The position numbers and the translations under genes are program-made. From NCBI GenBank assembly GCA_910574885.1, contig CAJTDD010000003.1, positions 1 to 64,000 on the forward strand: a stretch of DNA of 64,000 bases. The letters are read 5' to 3'. The DNA comes from Lachnospiraceae bacterium. GTDB lineage: Bacteria; Bacillota; Clostridia; Lachnospirales; Lachnospiraceae. Positions 50,767-60,011 of this stretch are shown in pieces. The notes beneath the pieces are model-generated. The model searched no databases. It worked only from the letters and a program-made list of their open reading frames with translations, and was not told where the DNA came from. How positions within the stretch are numbered: the first letter of the stretch is position 1; each line of letters starts with the position of its first letter.

Positions 50767-53247
50767 TTATTCAAATTCCCGTAATCGCTCAACGATAGAA
50801 CGATTTCTTACAAGCTTTTTGTAAGTAATTAGTGGTGTCAGAATACATATCATCATTATAAGCAAAATTGCATATATCAATGGAAATATAGGCAGCATGA
50901 AAGGTATTTTCATGTAATTCATAGATTGAAAAACAAAGTAGGTAATACCTATTCCGATTGTCAGCGTGATAAAAACCGAACCGGCTGCATATAAAATTCC
51001 TTCCCGAATCAGTAATTTTCTTATTTGTTTTCTTGACATACCTACGCTTTCCATAATTGAAAAAGTCAACTTTCTATTTTGCATACTACTTGCCATTGTA
51101 TTGATATAGTTCAACATACCCACCAACAACAAAAGAAGAGAAATTGCCGTACCTATTTCATACATACCACTTTGCGAATCCTGAATTATTTTCATATCAT
51201 CATATTTTGAAAGGCAAATCAAATCTGAACTGTATGAACTTGATTCAATAATGTTTTTTATTTTATTTTCTGTTTCCACTTCGTAGGATTGTTCGTATTT
51301 AATATTGAGACTTAAAATATATGGATTCGCAGTTAAACTTTCCATATACTTTTCACTGATAATCAGATTTGCCCCGATATTCGCAGTTGCTCCATAATAG
51401 TCTCCATAATTGACAGCTCCAATTACAATTTCCTGTCTCTCCGTACCAATGAAAAACGGTATGGTACTGCCTATCCATTTTTCTGGTATTTCAAACCCTG
51501 CATATTGCAAAATTGCCGTTTTCCCATTCAAAAAATCCTGCTTATCTATAATATTTCCAAGTGTATCATTCAAATAATCAAACTCTGATTCGTCAATTCC
51601 CTTTATCATACCATAATATTTTTCAGGGTTTTGTTGATATTCCAAAGCTGTTTCGGAGTATGACAAATATGGTTTTAATTCCGTATAACTTTTTATCCAA
51701 AAATCAGAAAAAGAATTCTTGCAATATGGGAAAGTAACAGGAACTCCCTTCACAGCATGAACTTCTTTTATAGCCTCTGTTTCTTCTATATCAGATACAA
51801 ATTTATTATCAATAGCAGCTTGTAAAGAGGATATATCGTCTGTTATCTGCGTATCATTATATACAATAAAATCAGCGTTCCAATAGTTGGGATATACCGT
51901 TCGTTTGCCCTGACTATCAATGAGTGTAGTTAAGCAGAAAAATACAATTAAACTTGTTGCAAGCGATAGAAAAACAACAATAGTTCTTTTTTTGTTTTTT
52001 CTAAGCTGATTTATCGCCATGTTCCAATACAAATTGCCCTTGCGAATTTTCTTTGTATAGGCAATTTCAATGTTATCCCTGTATTTGGTGGCTTCAACAG
52101 GCGTTACATCCGTAGCAATATGAATCGGAGTTCTAACACCGCATAGTACTGCAATTCCTGATACTAACGCACTCAGCACCAACACTTCTGGATAAAAATG
52201 TACCCCCGTATTTCCTAATGAAATTCCAAGAACTTTTATTACATGAGGAATAAGAGTCAAGGAAATTGTTACACCCAGAATTATTCCTGCAATAATCCCT
52301 GTCACTCCTACAACTGCTATTTGCTTTTTGATAAGTTGAACCAACTGTCTTTTTGTCATCCCTAATGTTTGCAACAATCCATAATATCTGATTTTCCCAG
52401 AAACCGATAGATAAAGAATATTGTAAATCAGCAAATATGCACTCAAACAAATAATAAAACCAAGTCCGAATACGGCAAGCAAGATTGTCAAAGATTTTTC
52501 AATATAATCGGTAGCTTGAAAAACCTGTGCTGACGATAGTTTGAGGCTATCTTTTAGATTTTCGATTGTTTTTTCTGTGACATAATTGCTCTTAAACTTC
52601 GCTTGTAAAATTCCACTTAATTCTAAATCATAACCTGTCTGCTTGTAAAAATCTTCCGAAACATAGAAATTTTCTTTATCTGTGCCGTAGCCTTTCCAAA
52701 TTCCGCTGATAACAAAAACTTTTGTATGAATACCTGTATTATCTTCATAAGTTATCGAAAGATTATCGCCAATCTCCAAAGAACTTTTTCCACATTCGGC
52801 AAGAACTTCTTCTGTAGCTAAAAGTTCATTTTCTTTCTGTGGATAGTGTCCGTCCATTTCGGTTCTTACGGGGCTTTTTTGACTTTCCCAATATGTTTCA
52901 TCTCCCCAAAGGAAAGCAGCGTTAACTGTACTATCCATATCACTGCTTTTTACATTTCCGCAATAAGACAGCATACCGACTGTTTCAATCTTGGAATTGT
53001 TGATAAGAGTTTCTTTCTGATTTGCCGTAAATCCGTTCATAATAACAATGTCCCATTCTGAACCATATAGACGAGAATTTTGTAATCTGCTTAAGTCCAA
53101 ATAAGTTAATCCTACAGTAAAAACAGAAAAAAGCATAAATGCAGACAACATAATCGTAACAAATAGAATGGAAAATTGACGCTTATTTGTTCGCACTGTG
53201 TTTTTAGCTAATTTGTTTATTATCTGACGATTATTGTTTGCTAACAT
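50767..53247 (-). CDS. ABC transporter permease with two FtsX domains
   Basis: 826 aa from the ATG at 53247; a GTG at 53256 is possible. Membrane helix, exported region (about 55-250), three helices of a first FtsX domain (about 255-365: IICLSAYLLIYNILYLSVSG, GLLQTLGMTKRQLVQLI), a second exported region (about 440-690), and a final FtsX domain (about 695-826: SIMESVGMSRKQIRKLLIRE). This build is found in transporters for antimicrobial peptides and lipids. It overlaps the ATPase gene and belongs to an AT-rich block with a two-component system, as in peptide-resistance modules. Confidence 0.88.
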   Translation of the reverse strand: MLANNNRQIINKLAKNTVRTNKRQFSILFVTIMLSAFMLFSVFTVGLTYLDLSRLQNSRLYGSEWDIVIMNGFTANQKETLINNSKIETVGMLSYCGNVKSSDMDSTVNAAFLWGDETYWESQKSPVRTEMDGHYPQKENELLATEEVLAECGKSSLEIGDNLSITYEDNTGIHTKVFVISGIWKGYGTDKENFYVSEDFYKQTGYDLELSGILQAKFKSNYVTEKTIENLKDSLKLSSAQVFQATDYIEKSLTILLAVFGLGFIICLSAYLLIYNILYLSVSGKIRYYGLLQTLGMTKRQLVQLIKKQIAVVGVTGIIAGIILGVTISLTLIPHVIKVLGISLGNTGVHFYPEVLVLSALVSGIAVLCGVRTPIHIATDVTPVEATKYRDNIEIAYTKKIRKGNLYWNMAINQLRKNKKRTIVVFLSLATSLIVFFCLTTLIDSQGKRTVYPNYWNADFIVYNDTQITDDISSLQAAIDNKFVSDIEETEAIKEVHAVKGVPVTFPYCKNSFSDFWIKSYTELKPYLSYSETALEYQQNPEKYYGMIKGIDESEFDYLNDTLGNIIDKQDFLNGKTAILQYAGFEIPEKWIGSTIPFFIGTERQEIVIGAVNYGDYYGATANIGANLIISEKYMESLTANPYILSLNIKYEQSYEVETENKIKNIIESSSYSSDLICLSKYDDMKIIQDSQSGMYEIGTAISLLLLLVGMLNYINTMASSMQNRKLTFSIMESVGMSRKQIRKLLIREGILYAAGSVFITLTIGIGITYFVFQSMNYMKIPFMLPIFPLIYAILLIMMICILTPLITYKKLVRNRSIVERLREFE

Positions 53248-53929
53248 CAGAATCACTGCCTCCCACTAATTTTCCATCTTGTAATCTAACTATTCTATCT
53301 GCCATTTGTGCAATATCCAAATCGTGTGTAATGACAATTAGTGTTTGCTGATATTCTCTTGCAACAATTTTTAAAAGTCCTATAACATCATGGCTGGAAG
53401 ATGTATCAAGATTGCCAGTTGGCTCATCTGCAAGGATAATGGCAGGTTTAGTCGCTAATGCTCTTGCGATAGCAACCCTCTGTTGCTCTCCGCCAGATAG
53501 CATAGAGGGAAACATTTCTGTTTTATCTGCAATGTGAAGTGTTTTCAGCAATTCTTGTACAAATTCTTTATCAGCTTTAACTCCGTCAAGTTCTAATGGA
53601 AACAATATATTATCATACACATTTAAATCTGGAATCAGATTATATTGTTGAAAAATAAAACCTATTTTTCTTCTTCTAAAAAGAGCAAGTTGCTCCTGAT
53701 TCATTTCCGATAGATTTATACCATCTACAATTACTGATCCAGATGTAGGAGAATCGAGACCTCCCAACATATGAAGAAGAGTGCTTTTTCCACAACCAGA
53801 TTTTCCTATAATAGAAACAAACTCCCGTTCCTTTACTTCAAAATCCACTCCGTTTAAAGCAACTACGGTATGAGTACCGACTTCATAATGCTTTTTTAAA
53901 GACTTTGTTTTTACAATGATATTTTCCAT
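53231..53929 (-). CDS. ABC transporter ATP-binding protein (MacB/LolD type)
   Basis: 232 aa from the ATG behind GGAGGA. Walker [11 protein letters not shown] (about 43), Q loop FIFQQYN, signature [15 protein letters not shown], Walker [12 protein letters not shown] and switch ITHDLDI. It powers the FtsX-type permease, whose start overlaps its end by 17 bp. Confidence 0.93.
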   Translation of the reverse strand: MENIIVKTKSLKKHYEVGTHTVVALNGVDFEVKEREFVSIIGKSGCGKSTLLHMLGGLDSPTSGSVIVDGINLSEMNQEQLALFRRRKIGFIFQQYNLIPDLNVYDNILFPLELDGVKADKEFVQELLKTLHIADKTEMFPSMLSGGEQQRVAIARALATKPAIILADEPTGNLDTSSSHDVIGLLKIVAREYQQTLIVITHDLDIAQMADRIVRLQDGKLVGGSDSDVSKQ

Positions 53930-54025
53930 AGTCATTCCTCCGTTTCTGTTTTTATCATAGAATAGAAAAATCACAAACTGTTCACAAAAAGAAAAAATCA
54001 CAAAACTGTGATTTTTCCATGCGGT

Positions 54026-54946
54026 CTAATTAGGGAAATATAAATGAAAAGTACTTCCTTTTCCTGATTCTGATTCAACTTCAATATATCCTTTTTGCAT
54101 ACAGATAATTTCTCGTGCCAGATATAATCCAATACCTACACCCTCTGTATTATGAACATCTGGCTCACGGTAAAAACGGTTGAATATCATTCCCTGTCTT
54201 TCTAAAGGAATCCCTTTTCCCGTATCGGTAATGCTAATTTTTGTGAAAATGGTTTCTTTGTTTACGACTATGTTGATACTGCCATTTACGCTCGTATATT
54301 TAACTGCATTATCAAGAATATTAAAAATAGCTTCTGCTGTCCACTTTTTGTCATGCTCAAGTTGAAGTGTTTCATCATATGTAACATGAATCTGAATGTT
54401 TTTCTTATCTGCTTTTGGAACAACTGCTCCAATCGCCAATGCAAGAGTTTCTGCTATAAACTGTTTTGATTTCTGTATTTTGATTGTTCCAGTTTCCAAT
54501 CGTGACATTTTTATCATGTTTTGAAGAAGAAAATCCAATTTATCCACTTGCTTGCTCATTTTTATTAAATGCTCTGTGCTTTCTGATTTATTTACTTTGT
54601 CGAAAAGCATTTCTTGATATAATTTAATATTCGCAAGAGGTGTTTTGGTTTGATGGGATATGTCAGAAACTAACTCTTTTAAATTTTCTTTTTCTTTGAA
54701 CAGTTCTTGATTTTTATGCGTATACATATCAGAAATACGACATAGCTTTTCATAAACCATGCCCCATAAGTCATCTTGTTCACAGATTGTTTTGTTTAAA
54801 TTTCTGCTGTTTAATAACTCATTTAAACTATTTTCTAATTTTTCTGTAAAGTCATAAATATCGTGTTTCAGACAGCGATTTTTCCATAATAGACTTATAA
54901 TAATCCCTATGAACAACACAATAATAAGAATGTAAATTATTTCCAT
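54026..54946 (-). CDS. sensor histidine kinase
   Basis: 306 aa. A single N-terminal membrane helix (about 3-20) and no extracellular domain, then a coiled linker, HisKA motif SDISHQTKTPLANIKLYQEM (His about 99), N box AIFNILDNAVKY, G1 DTGKGIP and G2 GVGIGLYLAREI. The lack of a sensor loop is like the intramembrane kinases that sense flux through a partner ABC transporter. It overlaps the response regulator by 10 bp. Confidence 0.9.
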   Translation of the reverse strand: MEIIYILIIVLFIGIIISLLWKNRCLKHDIYDFTEKLENSLNELLNSRNLNKTICEQDDLWGMVYEKLCRISDMYTHKNQELFKEKENLKELVSDISHQTKTPLANIKLYQEMLFDKVNKSESTEHLIKMSKQVDKLDFLLQNMIKMSRLETGTIKIQKSKQFIAETLALAIGAVVPKADKKNIQIHVTYDETLQLEHDKKWTAEAIFNILDNAVKYTSVNGSINIVVNKETIFTKISITDTGKGIPLERQGMIFNRFYREPDVHNTEGVGIGLYLAREIICMQKGYIEVESESGKGSTFHLYFPN

Positions 54947-55599
54947 ATATATCCCATTCCGTATATGTTTGAAATATAACTATGTTTGTCTGTTTCAATT
55001 TTCTTTCGCAAACGGTTAATGTTGACTGCAAGAGTATGCTTATCCATAAATTCAATTCCTTCTTCCCATAAGGAATCCAACAAAACAGAATAAGTTAGTA
55101 ATTGTCCTTTATTATCAATCAATTTTTTCAAAATACGGTATTCGGTAGGCGTAATAGGACAACTTTTTTCTTCAATCTGTACAACTCCTAATTCAAAATC
55201 AATCTTTAGAAAACCGTCATCGTATATGTTTGTTTTTTTAACTTCCCTTGACAATATAATGGATATTTTCTTTAACAAAATTTTCATGGAGAAGGGCTTT
55301 GTCACATAGTCATCTGCTCCTATTTCATAACCATTTAGAATATCTTCTTCTAAATCTCGTGCAGAAAGAAACAATATCGAAACATTATTTCGTGCTTTTA
55401 TCCATTTACAAAAATGAAATCCGTCGCCATCAGGCAAATTTATATCTAATATTGCTAAATCAAAGGTATGATTGATTGCGATAGCTTGTCCGTCTTTACA
55501 AGTATAAGCATTATATACACGATAGTTTTCTTTTTGTAAAGCTGTGCAAATCGTTTGATTTAATTCTAAATCGTCTTCAAGTACAAGAATTGTATAAAT
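54937..55599 (-). CDS. OmpR-family response regulator, probable ATT start
   Basis: 220 aa if it starts at the ATT at 55599. Receiver (about 1-118): ILVLEDDLELNQ, phosphoacceptor Asp in LAILDINLPDGDG (about 50), Lys in YVTKPFSM. Winged-helix domain (about 125-220): PITPTEYRILKKLIDNKGQL, GMGYIWK. No ATG, GTG or TTG lies in frame upstream of the receiver; GGAGAG sits 7 nt before the ATT. An ATG at 55606 is out of frame by two. Either ATT is used or a small indel damaged the start. The module probably senses peptide antibiotics. Confidence 0.82.
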   Translation of the reverse strand: MYTILVLEDDLELNQTICTALQKENYRVYNAYTCKDGQAIAINHTFDLAILDINLPDGDGFHFCKWIKARNNVSILFLSARDLEEDILNGYEIGADDYVTKPFSMKILLKKISIILSREVKKTNIYDDGFLKIDFELGVVQIEEKSCPITPTEYRILKKLIDNKGQLLTYSVLLDSLWEEGIEFMDKHTLAVNINRLRKKIETDKHSYISNIYGMGYIWK

Positions 55600-55725
55600 A
55601 AGTCATCTCTCCTCTGCATAAATAACTATGCCTCATTTAATGTCTATATTATAAACAATTAAAATGGCAGTATCAAGATTTTTATACCTTTGTATACCTT
55701 TGGAACAAAGTATTTCCATTTTGAA

Positions 55726-55754
55726 TTGAAATCATCCCCGTTTTTCGTTATAAT
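55726..55754 (+). promoter_or_regulatory. promoter of mtnN
   Basis: TTGAAA at 55726-55731, a 17-nt spacer, TATAAT at 55749-55754; 39 nt before the start codon. Confidence 0.75.
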
Positions 55755-55793
55755 AACCATAAAAATGAATGGATACAGGAGGATAACGAGGCA

Positions 55794-56486
55794 ATGATAG
55801 GAATTATCGGAGCAATGGAAGACGAAGTTGCGGCATTGAAGGAAGCTATGGAAGTTCAGGAAACCATAGAGAAGGCTTCTATGATATTCTGTAAGGGTAT
55901 GTTGTGCGGCAAGGAGGTCGTGGTCGTAAGAAGTGGGATTGGCAAGGTAAATGCGGGAATCTGCGCCCAGATTCTAGTGGATAGATTCGGAGTGGACGTC
56001 CTGATCAATACGGGGATTGCCGGTTCTCTGGATGCGAAGATTGATATCGGGGACATGGTAATCTCGACGGACGCCCTGCATCATGATATGGATGCCTCCG
56101 AGTTTGGCGATGCCCTTGGGCAGGTGCCGCGGATGGACGTGCTTTCTTTCCCGGCGGATGAAACGCTTGTGAAGAAGGCTGTACAGGCGAGCGAGAAGGC
56201 GAATCCGGATATTCACACATTTACCGGAAGGATTGCAAGCGGCGATCAGTTCATTGCATCCCGGGAGGTAAAGGAGCGGATTGTCAAGAACTTCCACCCC
56301 TTGTGTGTGGAGATGGAGGGGGCGGGAATCGCCCAGGCGGCATACCTGAATCAAGTTTCGTATGTCATAATACGTGCCATTTCGGACAAAGCTGACAACA
56401 GCGCCCATGTAGACTATCCCACCTTTGAACAACAGGCAATCGCCCACAGTGTAAGGCTTGTAAAGGAATTACTGACAATTATATAG
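55794..56486 (+). CDS. mtnN: 5'-methylthioadenosine/S-adenosylhomocysteine nucleosidase
   Basis: 230 aa. Starts MIGIIGAMEDEVAALKEAME. Contains VVVRSGIGKVNAGICAQILV, NTGIAGSLDAKIDIGDMVIS, substrate Glu in VEMEGAGIAQAAYL (about 172) and the catalytic Asp in RAISDKAD (about 196). It cleaves adenine from MTA and SAH in methionine salvage, giving the precursor of AI-2. GGAGGAT precedes the ATG. Confidence 0.95.
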   Translation: MIGIIGAMEDEVAALKEAMEVQETIEKASMIFCKGMLCGKEVVVVRSGIGKVNAGICAQILVDRFGVDVLINTGIAGSLDAKIDIGDMVISTDALHHDMDASEFGDALGQVPRMDVLSFPADETLVKKAVQASEKANPDIHTFTGRIASGDQFIASREVKERIVKNFHPLCVEMEGAGIAQAAYLNQVSYVIIRAISDKADNSAHVDYPTFEQQAIAHSVRLVKELLTII

Positions 56487-56615
56487 AAAGAACAGGTTTC
56501 ACAATCCGTTGGGATATGACAGATTCTCCCATCCCGGATTGCGGAATCTGTAGAACGATTTTTAAGCTCTCCTTTGGAATTTCAGTTATAATTCTATTCA
56601 GAAGGAGGGCTTTTT

Positions 56616-57920
56616 ATGTTAGAAACAATGTTGGACAGGCACATGATATTCGTGCTAATGGGAATCCTGACAGCCGTAGGGATTATGAGTAAATTTATTG
56701 TTAACGTCTCTTTGAAACGTTTGGTACGTGCAGCGGGAAATATGAATAAAAGCACCCATCCGCTGATGCGCCTGGTACGTGCCAAATTTGAACACGCCAG
56801 CATGGTCAGTGACAAAGTAGAGAATGTGAGTGTATTTGTGGAAAAGTACCTGTATGAGTATAAGGTGCTGGGATTACGTCTCCACAGTTGGACGAGAATG
56901 GAGAAAGCGGCTGCAGCGTTATGCCTGTTTGCCGGAGCAGTGGGTGCAGGACTTGAATACGGTGTAAATGGGATGAGTGATTTGGTATGGAAGACAGGAG
57001 CAGTCGGAGGAGGGCTTGCTGCATTTGTATATCTGGTACATCTTTTGACAGATGAGAAATACCAGTTAGAGGCAGTCCGGAATTATATGGTGGATTTTTT
57101 GGAAAATGTATGCCGTCACAGATTTGAGAAGTCTTACCAGAAAGAAATTAAGGTATTGGCGCAGGATGGCTCGTCAGCGGAGTTTGGAGCAATTCCGGCC
57201 GATGGGCAGGCCAATGGCGCAGATAAATATGCGGTGAGAAAGAAGGAAACTCCGGAGGATTTATTTGCGGTAAGGAATCTTGAGCAGGCGGACGACAGCC
57301 TCTATGCGGCAAAAAGCCAGAAACTATCAGATGAAAAAACATATGCGTCAAATGAGCCGATACAGAAACAGAGTGCAGTCAGCGCATTTCTTGCGGCAGA
57401 ATTGAAAGCTGGGGAATCGTTTTTCCAGGCTCCTGAGACAGGGGAGAATGAGGCGGTCAATGCATTCCGGACGGCTGACCTGAGGGTTGACGAAGTGGCA
57501 AATGCGTTTCGCATGGCGGAATCGACACAGGGGAAAGGAGGAGGCTTTCGCGGGCAAGGGACGGAACAAAATGACGGAATCAGTGCATTTCGGATGCCAG
57601 AACCCGGACAGGGTGAGGAAACGGAATTATTTCGGGCATCGGAAACCAGGAAAAAGGAGTCGGTGGAAATAGAAACTCCGAAGGGAAGGGAAAAACGCAG
57701 GGAGAACATTGTGGAAATCCCAATTCCAGAGTCGTCTGGGGAAGCCATGAATTCCGTAGTAATCGATTCGCCAGAGCCACCAACCCCGTCAAGCTCAGTA
57801 AAGAACACCCAAAGCCGGCAGACATTGCAGAAGGAACGGATGCCGAAAAAAGAAAAAAATGAAGATGAGGTGAACCGGGATGTAGTAATCAGGAGGATAC
57901 TCGAGGAGTTTATGGCTTGA
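56616..57920 (+). CDS. membrane protein of unknown function with degenerate repeats
   Basis: 434 aa. An N-terminal membrane helix (about 9-28) is followed by a basic region (30-85) and two more helices (about 95-112 and 125-143). The rest (150-434) is a charged cytoplasmic tail. Its middle (about 245-360) repeats a motif of about 20 residues, NAFRTADLR, NAFRMAEST, SAFRMPEPG, LFRASETRK. AGAAGGAGG precedes the start codon. The last residues RDVVIRRILEEFMA are more ordered and may bind a partner. No named family recognised. Confidence 0.7.
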   Translation: MLETMLDRHMIFVLMGILTAVGIMSKFIVNVSLKRLVRAAGNMNKSTHPLMRLVRAKFEHASMVSDKVENVSVFVEKYLYEYKVLGLRLHSWTRMEKAAAALCLFAGAVGAGLEYGVNGMSDLVWKTGAVGGGLAAFVYLVHLLTDEKYQLEAVRNYMVDFLENVCRHRFEKSYQKEIKVLAQDGSSAEFGAIPADGQANGADKYAVRKKETPEDLFAVRNLEQADDSLYAAKSQKLSDEKTYASNEPIQKQSAVSAFLAAELKAGESFFQAPETGENEAVNAFRTADLRVDEVANAFRMAESTQGKGGGFRGQGTEQNDGISAFRMPEPGQGEETELFRASETRKKESVEIETPKGREKRRENIVEIPIPESSGEAMNSVVIDSPEPPTPSSSVKNTQSRQTLQKERMPKKEKNEDEVNRDVVIRRILEEFMA

Positions 57921-57948
57921 TTATGGATGCCTGATTTGGGAGTATAAT
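57906..57948 (+). repeat. 43-nt direct repeat, copy 1
   Basis: AGTTTATGGCTTGATTAT, six variable bases, CTGATTTGG, then ATAAT. It includes the stop codon of the preceding gene and recurs at 58543-58585 on the other side of the Rpn relic. Confidence 0.7.
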
Positions 57949-57952
57949 GACT

Positions 57953-57993
57953 GCGGCGGTATGTTTACCATTGAAGAGGTGACATACCGCCGC
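57953..57993. terminator. terminator after the 434-aa gene
   Basis: GCGGCGGTATGT pairs perfectly with ACATACCGCCGC over a 17-nt loop; short T run. Confidence 0.75.
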
Positions 57994-58008
57994 TGTTTAA
58001 AGCAGGTG

Positions 58009-58423
58009 TCAGGAATTGGGGGAGATTTCTGCAAACCATTGTTGTATAACATTTAAACCAACTTCTAAAATATCTGCAATTATGGCATCTGAATATCCCT
58101 TTTTTTTCATATTAAATGCAGTTCCCTTCTTACCTTCGATGATCCCTTCCTTTTTACCTTCGATGATCCCTTCCTTTTTACCTTCGATGATCCCTTCCTT
58201 ATAAATTTTTTCAGAAACTTCACACATTTCCGGATAACCTCCTTCCTCACATTTCAAAAAATGGACTCTTGCGGACAAATCTCATTGCTGCATAAAATCG
58301 GGTTCTTCTAGCATGTTCAATCGTGTCTTTTCTTTGGATTTCCAAATTCACTAATCGTCTGTGGCTATCCTCTGCCAGTATGTCAAGGATGGCGTCATGT
58401 GCCGGATTCTCATCTGTTCCCAC
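58009..58423 (-). pseudogene. Rpn family nuclease (PD-(D/E)XK transposase) relic
   Basis: The 5' part (58423 down to about 58250) reads GTDENPAHDAILDILAEDSH, RRLVNLEIQRKDTIEHARRT, RFYAAMRF, the nuclease core of Rpn proteins. It then stops. In another frame (58009-58278) the gene continues to the Rpn C-terminus with three copies of KEGIIEGK and a final SDAIIADILEVGL helix. The first ~80 residues usual for the family are missing. So it is frameshifted and truncated. The KEGIIEGK repeats come from a 24-nt tandem repeat at 58138-58200. Confidence 0.78.
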
Positions 58424-58542
58424 AATATAGTGCCTCCTTATGTAGAAATTGTCTCTTTATTGTTCTTACATTATAAATAATTATATGAAGCATGGCAAGA
58501 TGGCTGGCTCAAAAATATTACTTTTAGAAGTGCTGAGCCGAA

Positions 58543-58585
58543 AAGTTTATGGCTTGATTATAGCCGTCTGATTTGGTAAAATAAT
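58543..58585 (+). repeat. 43-nt direct repeat, copy 2
   Basis: Matches 57906-57948 at about four of five positions. Lies in the leader of the glucose-6-phosphate isomerase gene. Confidence 0.7.
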
Positions 58586-58664
58586 AGATGTATAAAATTA
58601 CCATATAATAAGCGGGAGACATGCCGGCGGCAGATTTCACCGCATAGAAGGAAGGAGCCCTAAA

Positions 58665-60011
58665 ATGAGCAGAGTTACATTTGATTATTCTAAAGCAAAG
58701 ACATTTATTTCAGAGCATGAGATTGAATCAATGAAGAAGATTGCAGAGAACGCGAAAGCCGAACTTCTTGGCAAAGAAGGTGCGGGGAATGATTTCCTTG
58801 GATGGATTGATCTTCCTGTAGATTACGATAAGGAAGAGTTTGCAAGGATTAAGGAAGCTGCGGAAAGAATCAAAGGAGATTCGGAAGTTCTTCTGGTAAT
58901 CGGTATTGGAGGCTCTTATCTTGGCGCAAGGGCGGCGATTGAATTCCTGCGTCACAATTTCTATAACATGGTATCGAAGGAAATACGCAAGACACCAGAG
59001 ATCTATTTCGTGGGCAACAGCATCAGCAGCACCTACTTAAAGCATCTGACGGATGTAATTGGGGATAGGGATTTCTCTGTAAATATCATCTCTAAGTCCG
59101 GGACGACGACGGAGCCTGCGATTGCTTTCCGTATCTTTAAGGGAATGCTGGAGAAAAAGTACGGCAAAGACGGGGCGGCGAAGAGGATTTATGCGACCAC
59201 AGATAAGGCAAGAGGGGCGCTTAAAAACCTGGCGACCGAGGAAGGATATGAGACATTTGTTGTACCGGACGATGTAGGAGGACGTTTCTCCGTATTAACG
59301 GCAGTTGGGCTTCTTCCGATTGCGGTCAGCGGCGCAGATATTGACAAGCTGATGGAAGGCGCGGCTGACGCGAGGGAGCATGCGTTGAAGGATGGCTATG
59401 AGGAGAATGATGCGGTAATGTATGCGGCAGTACGTAATGTCCTGCTGAGGAAGGGCAAAGCAGTGGAGATTCTTGCCAATTATGAGCCAAGCCTCCATTA
59501 TGTATCCGAGTGGTGGAAACAGCTTTACGGCGAGAGCGAAGGCAAGGATCAGAAGGGAATTTTCCCGGCGTCTGTTGACCTTACTACAGACCTGCATTCG
59601 ATGGGGCAGTTCATTCAGGACGGAAGCCGTATCATGTTCGAGACGGTTCTGAATGTGGAAGAATCTACAGAGGAAATCGTGATTGAAGAAGAGCCGGTGG
59701 ATTTGGACGGTTTGAATTATCTGTCAGGAAAGACGGTTGATTTTGTCAATAAGAGCGCAATGAACGGGACGATGCTTGCCCATACAGATGGAAATGTTCC
59801 GAATCTGGTGGTTAAGATTCCTAAGCAGGACGAGTTCTCATTGGGACAGTTGTTCTATTTCTTCGAGTTTGCGTGCGGCGTGAGCGGATATATTCTTGGT
59901 GTGAATCCATTTAACCAGCCGGGCGTGGAGAGTTACAAAAAGAACATGTTTGCGCTTCTTGGGAAACCGGGATTTGAGAAGGAGAGAGAAGAGCTTCTGA
60001 AGAGGTTATAA
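58665..60011 (+). CDS. pgi: glucose-6-phosphate isomerase
   Basis: 448 aa, the length of the shorter Gram-positive form. [18 protein letters not shown] (substrate phosphate loop), [34 protein letters not shown], the catalytic Glu and His in the ESEGKD and [10 protein letters not shown] regions. Interconverts glucose-6-P and fructose-6-P. GAAGGAG precedes the ATG. The stop overlaps the next start (TAATG). Confidence 0.96.
   Translation: MSRVTFDYSKAKTFISEHEIESMKKIAENAKAELLGKEGAGNDFLGWIDLPVDYDKEEFARIKEAAERIKGDSEVLLVIGIGGSYLGARAAIEFLRHNFYNMVSKEIRKTPEIYFVGNSISSTYLKHLTDVIGDRDFSVNIISKSGTTTEPAIAFRIFKGMLEKKYGKDGAAKRIYATTDKARGALKNLATEEGYETFVVPDDVGGRFSVLTAVGLLPIAVSGADIDKLMEGAADAREHALKDGYEENDAVMYAAVRNVLLRKGKAVEILANYEPSLHYVSEWWKQLYGESEGKDQKGIFPASVDLTTDLHSMGQFIQDGSRIMFETVLNVEESTEEIVIEEEPVDLDGLNYLSGKTVDFVNKSAMNGTMLAHTDGNVPNLVVKIPKQDEFSLGQLFYFFEFACGVSGYILGVNPFNQPGVESYKKNMFALLGKPGFEKEREELLKRL

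Noticed and set aside
46330..55760. Search for an attachment-site direct repeat around the mobilizable element
   Set aside because: Only a 7-nt GATTTTT match was found between the flanks, too short to support a border.
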